Below, piece by piece: positions 6,204-8,454 of a DNA stretch of 8,454 nucleotides. The stretch spans positions 1 to 8,454 of the forward strand of contig CAMNHX010000045.1 in assembly GCA_946539945.1 (NCBI GenBank). The letters are read 5' to 3'. Numbering within the stretch: position 1 is the stretch's first letter; each line of letters begins with the position of its first letter. A program made the position numbers and the translations under genes. This DNA comes from an uncultured Desulfobulbus sp. GTDB taxonomy: Bacteria > Desulfobacterota > Desulfobulbia > Desulfobulbales > Desulfobulbaceae. The notes under the pieces were generated by a model. That model had not been told where the DNA came from and made no database searches. It worked only from the letters and a program-made list of their open reading frames with translations.

Positions 6204-6866
6204 CTAAAGCCGTTTTTGCCGCGACAGGCTACGTGGCAGATTCCAGTTGTACTGCACTGCCAGTATCCTGATCAGCACGACGGTTGCGGTGCAGAGCGGG
6301 ATCGAAAGCGCATCCGGCAAGTGTCCCCGGCAGGCAATATAGAGAAGCGCACCTGCCAGGGATGCGCTGGCATAAATCTGCTTGACCAGAATAAAGGGCA
6401 TTTCCTGCGCCAGCACGTCGCGGATCAGACCACCTCCCACGCCGGTGGCCATGCCGACAAAGACCAAAAGAAAAGTGTTGCCAGCCATGTTGACAGACAC
6501 TGCTGTCTTGATGCCAATCACCGTGAAAATGCCCAGTCCCAGCGCGTCAAAAAAGTTCATTACCCGCTCGTAGCGGTTCAGCCACTTTCCGGAAAGCACG
6601 TATGTGTTCCGGTAAACCACCAGAAACAGCGTCAGACTGGTCGCCAGGGCCAGGAAGGCATACACTGCATTTTCAAACATTTTGGGCGGATGAATGCCCA
6701 AAATCAGATCGCGGATCAAGCCGCCCCCCAGTGCAGTGGTCAGACCCAGGGACAGGACACCCATCAGGTCCATGTTCTTGCGGATGCCCACCAGAGCGCC
6801 TGAAGAGGCAAAAGCCGCAGTGCCGACCAACTCCACGCCCAAGAGAAAGGAATCTGTAAAGCTCAT
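6204..6866 (-). CDS. TRIC-type cation channel family (UPF0126) membrane protein
   Basis: This 220-residue inner-membrane protein is almost entirely hydrophobic helices and consists of two homologous halves. Each half carries the signature GGGLIRD, at 47-53 (LTTALGGGLIRDLILG) and 144-150 (ATGVGGGLIRDVLAQ). This duplicated arrangement and length are typical of the family formerly called UPF0126 (YicG-like). Prokaryotic relatives form trimeric potassium-permeable channels. A helix-pair gap near KWLNRYERVMNFFDALG (94-110) marks the boundary between halves. A TTG at 6899 would add 11 residues, but ATG 6866 (MSFTDSFLLGVELVG) begins right at the conserved first helix, with a GGGGCG stretch upstream that might serve as a weak ribosome site. 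The gene converges on the lipid cluster and diverges from the small membrane protein, and no functional link to either is evident. Confidence 0.9.
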   Translation of the reverse strand: MSFTDSFLLGVELVGTAAFASSGALVGIRKNMDLMGVLSLGLTTALGGGLIRDLILGIHPPKMFENAVYAFLALATSLTLFLVVYRNTYVLSGKWLNRYERVMNFFDALGLGIFTVIGIKTAVSVNMAGNTFLLVFVGMATGVGGGLIRDVLAQEMPFILVKQIYASASLAGALLYIACRGHLPDALSIPLCTATVVLIRILAVQYNWNLPRSLSRQKRL

Positions 6867-7007
6867 GAATAGCGCCCCAGACCGGACCAGCCCGAGCAAA
6901 GATGGACAAGTACCCTGAAAACCGGTACAAAGGGCAAAAGCCGGACCAGACTGACCGCGCCATTGGGACGCAGACAGAAGACAGGCACGATCACACTGCT
7001 TTCAACC

Positions 7008-7421
7008 ATGGAAGACAACAAAAACACCGGTATCTCCTCTTCCGCCGCAAAACCGGCAGAATCCCTGGAATCGCCCCGGCAGGGGGCTTTGACCCTTGTA
7101 CTGACAGGCTTTGTTTACCTGATTTTCCACCTGCGACTGGGGCAGAGCATAGGAGCAAGCTGTGCCGCCACTTTGGGGCAAATGCTCCTGACCGCCCCCT
7201 ACGCCATTGGTTTTACCTGTATTCTGGTGTATCTGCACCGTCGCATCTCCGGGCAAAAGGCACGCCCGCCCTGGACGCGGCTTCTGCGTATCTTTTTTAC
7301 CATGGGCATCTGCTTTGCCCTGTTCTTTGCCCTGTACGAGTACGGCGGAGGCGATCCTTGGAACACGGAGGCGGCTAGCGCAGGCGGGTTTTGGGGGGAT
7401 ATACTCCAGAAGCTGCAGTAG
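7008..7421 (+). CDS. Small membrane protein of unknown function
   Basis: I do not recognise a family. From ATG 7008 it is 137 residues: a polar N-terminus of about 25 residues, then three likely transmembrane helices at about 27-46 (GALTLVLTGFVYLIFHLRLG), 56-76 (LGQMLLTAPYAIGFTCILVYL) and 93-112 (LRIFFTMGICFALFFALYEY). The HRRISGQKARPPWTR loop between helices 2 and 3 is positively charged and so probably cytoplasmic. A short tail is rich in Gly and Trp. A TTG at 6963 would add 15 polar residues and is less likely. No clear Shine-Dalgarno site precedes either start. The start faces that of the TRIC gene, giving a shared upstream region at 6867-7007 in which I see no convincing promoter. The last 47 bases overlap the 3' end of the acetyltransferase gene on the other strand. 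Confidence 0.7.
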   Translation: MEDNKNTGISSSAAKPAESLESPRQGALTLVLTGFVYLIFHLRLGQSIGASCAATLGQMLLTAPYAIGFTCILVYLHRRISGQKARPPWTRLLRIFFTMGICFALFFALYEYGGGDPWNTEAASAGGFWGDILQKLQ

Positions 7422-8190
7422 CGTTAGGCATGAGAAAGGAACCCGGACCGATCACTGTGCCCGGGCTGGTGACAGAGTTGCAACCAGTCTGCACGCCGTC
7501 GCCCAGAATGGCCCCGAACTTGCGCAGACCGCTGTCCATCCTGCCCTCCGGCGTATTCACCATCACGTTGCCCGGCACAAAGCGCAGATTTGCGCATTTG
7601 GTCCCTGCGCCCAAATTGACCTCCCGACCCAGAATGCTGTCGCCCAGATAGGCAAAGTGGCCAGCCTTGGCCCCATCCAGAAAGACCGAGTGCTTGACCT
7701 CTGTGGCATGGCCAGCCACGCAACAGCGGCCAAGCACGCAGTTGCCCCGCAGATACGCGGCCTGACGGATTTCAGTCTGATCGCCGATGAGCGTCGGGGC
7801 CTTGATGAGTGCGCCTGACTCAATCAGCACGCCACGTCCAATCTTGATGCCGTTGCCCAGAAGAATCGCGCCAGCCATGATGACAGAAGCGCCGTCCAGC
7901 CTCTGGCCTTTTGCATCTTGCACCACCAACTCGCCCTTGTCAGTGCTACCGTACTCTATCGTCAGCCCGTCACAGGACAGGATCTGCCTGCCGTGGATAA
8001 CGAGCGGCGCGGCCAGTGGCACGCCCCTGCCCAGTTCAGCAGGGAGCAACAGACCGTTTCCCTCTTCTGCAAGCTGTTTTTGGACATGGTTTTTCAAACC
8101 GGCAAGCGCCTGCCAGACCTGCTGGCAACCGGCAAAAAGATCAGCGTGGGTGGTGGCGTTCAAATCAAAAAAAGCGGCGGGGTCAAGCAT
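7375..8190 (-). CDS. Stand-alone GlmU C-terminal-like acetyltransferase (left-handed beta-helix)
   Basis: This 271-residue protein has hexapeptide repeats (IVMAG-type turns such as ASVIMAGAILLGNGIKIGRGVLIESGALI, near 101-130) that continue into a segment closely patterned on the acetyltransferase half of GlmU. That segment includes EVKHS (164-168), AGHFAYLGDSILG (176-188) and VNLGAGTKCANL (191-202). His178 in AGHFAYLGD lies where GlmU has its catalytic base in KAGHLTYLGD. Lys224 in RKFGAILGDG matches the KFKTIIGDD region. The first 95 residues lack the pyrophosphorylase GxGTRM signature and length, so the enzyme would acetylate (for example an amino-sugar phosphate) or bind sugar nucleotide without the uridyltransferase step. 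A strong GGGAGGA Shine-Dalgarno site ends 5 bases before ATG 8190, which fixes the start. Such single-domain GlmU-like proteins occur in several phyla. The exact substrate is uncertain. Confidence 0.85.
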   Translation of the reverse strand: MLDPAAFFDLNATTHADLFAGCQQVWQALAGLKNHVQKQLAEEGNGLLLPAELGRGVPLAAPLVIHGRQILSCDGLTIEYGSTDKGELVVQDAKGQRLDGASVIMAGAILLGNGIKIGRGVLIESGALIKAPTLIGDQTEIRQAAYLRGNCVLGRCCVAGHATEVKHSVFLDGAKAGHFAYLGDSILGREVNLGAGTKCANLRFVPGNVMVNTPEGRMDSGLRKFGAILGDGVQTGCNSVTSPGTVIGPGSFLMPNATAASGVYPPKTRLR

Positions 8191-8195
8191 GGAAG

Positions 8196-8202
8196 TCCTC
8201 CC
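8196..8202 (-). promoter_or_regulatory. Ribosome binding site for the GlmU-like gene
   Basis: On the minus strand GGGAGGA stands 5 bases before ATG 8190. It is the best match to the anti-Shine-Dalgarno sequence in the window and decides this start. Confidence 0.75.
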
Positions 8203-8240
8203 TGTTCAGTGTGAAAAGCACGGGTAAGTGCAGACGATAG

Positions 8241-8454
8241 CCCCCGGAACCGGACGGCACAAGGAAAAAACAGGGGGCTTCATCCGTCCGCCAGCTTGCA
8301 CCGGAAGAATCTGGCGTTTTGCTCGACCGGTTCGGCATTCGGGAAGCCTTTGCGAAGATGCAGGAACTCAAGCTGAAAATCGCCGCAGCGCCGGAGGACA
8401 AGGGTTACAACTGTTTTCATGATTTCTTTCCAAATCTATGCAAATCTCTCCAAA
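8241..8454 (+). CDS. Open frame running off the right edge, start unclear
   Basis: After a TAG at 8238-8240 this frame stays open to the window end (71 codons). The later part reads like real protein: LAPEESGVLLDRFGIREAFAK, then a charged helix MQELKLKIAAAPEDKG, then YNCFHDFFPNLCK. Its codon choice resembles that of the other GC-rich genes. There is no ATG before 8358. A TTG at 8319 and the ATG at 8358 are the only plausible starts, and conserved-looking sequence precedes both, so either the gene has lost its 5' end or the start is non-canonical. I do not recognise the product. It diverges from the GlmU-like gene. It could be a chance frame. Confidence 0.35.

Noticed and set aside
8228..8290. 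GTG-started frame 8228 joined by a shift at the G5 run (8273-8277) to the open frame at the right edge
   Set aside because: The upstream residues show no protein-like pattern and nothing requires the join, unlike the acyltransferase case.

Overview
The window looks like chromosomal DNA from a GC-rich Gram-negative bacterium. Codon choice, a stand-alone GlmU-like acetyltransferase and TGTCATTCTGAA-type intergenic palindromes would suit a Desulfovibrio-like member of the Desulfobacterota. That assignment is an inference from general appearance, since no rRNA or other marker is present apart from part of alaS.

Layout: (1) 1-1863, the 3' two thirds of alaS (alanyl-tRNA synthetase), cut by the window edge. 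(2) 1893-2710, a strikingly AT-rich left-handed beta-helix (hexapeptide) O-acyltransferase gene. It is split into two frames by a -1 shift at a G4-A-G6 tract and looks horizontally acquired. (3) 2773-2895, a small element with 22-bp terminal inverted repeats (20/22 matching) and no transposase, resembling a MITE. Its right end carries an outward-facing promoter-like sequence. (4) 2953-5960, a same-strand three-gene cluster: a FabF-type beta-ketoacyl synthase, an acyl carrier protein and a CrtI/phytoene-desaturase-like FAD oxidoreductase. (5) 5994-6180, a composite palindromic repeat with a 26-bp tandem duplication, lying between convergent genes. (6) 6204-6866 (minus), a TRIC/UPF0126 cation-channel-family membrane protein. 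(7) 7008-7421, a small three-helix membrane protein of unknown function, whose 3' end overlaps that of (8) 7375-8190 (minus), a stand-alone GlmU C-terminal-like acetyltransferase. (9) 8241-8454, an open frame running off the right edge with no clear start.

The part most likely to be an undescribed system is the KAS-ACP-FAD oxidoreductase set. A condensing enzyme, a dedicated carrier protein and a desaturase/isomerase-type flavoenzyme together suggest acyl chains built or modified while attached to the ACP, giving an unusual lipid or small secondary metabolite. No ketoreductase, dehydratase, thioesterase or acyltransferase for that pathway is in the window, so such steps would have to come from housekeeping fatty acid synthesis or from genes elsewhere. 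The cluster may be transcribed from a promoter at the edge of the MITE-like element.

The other notable point is the frameshifted acyltransferase. It may be a decaying pseudogene or a gene switched by slippage in a G tract.
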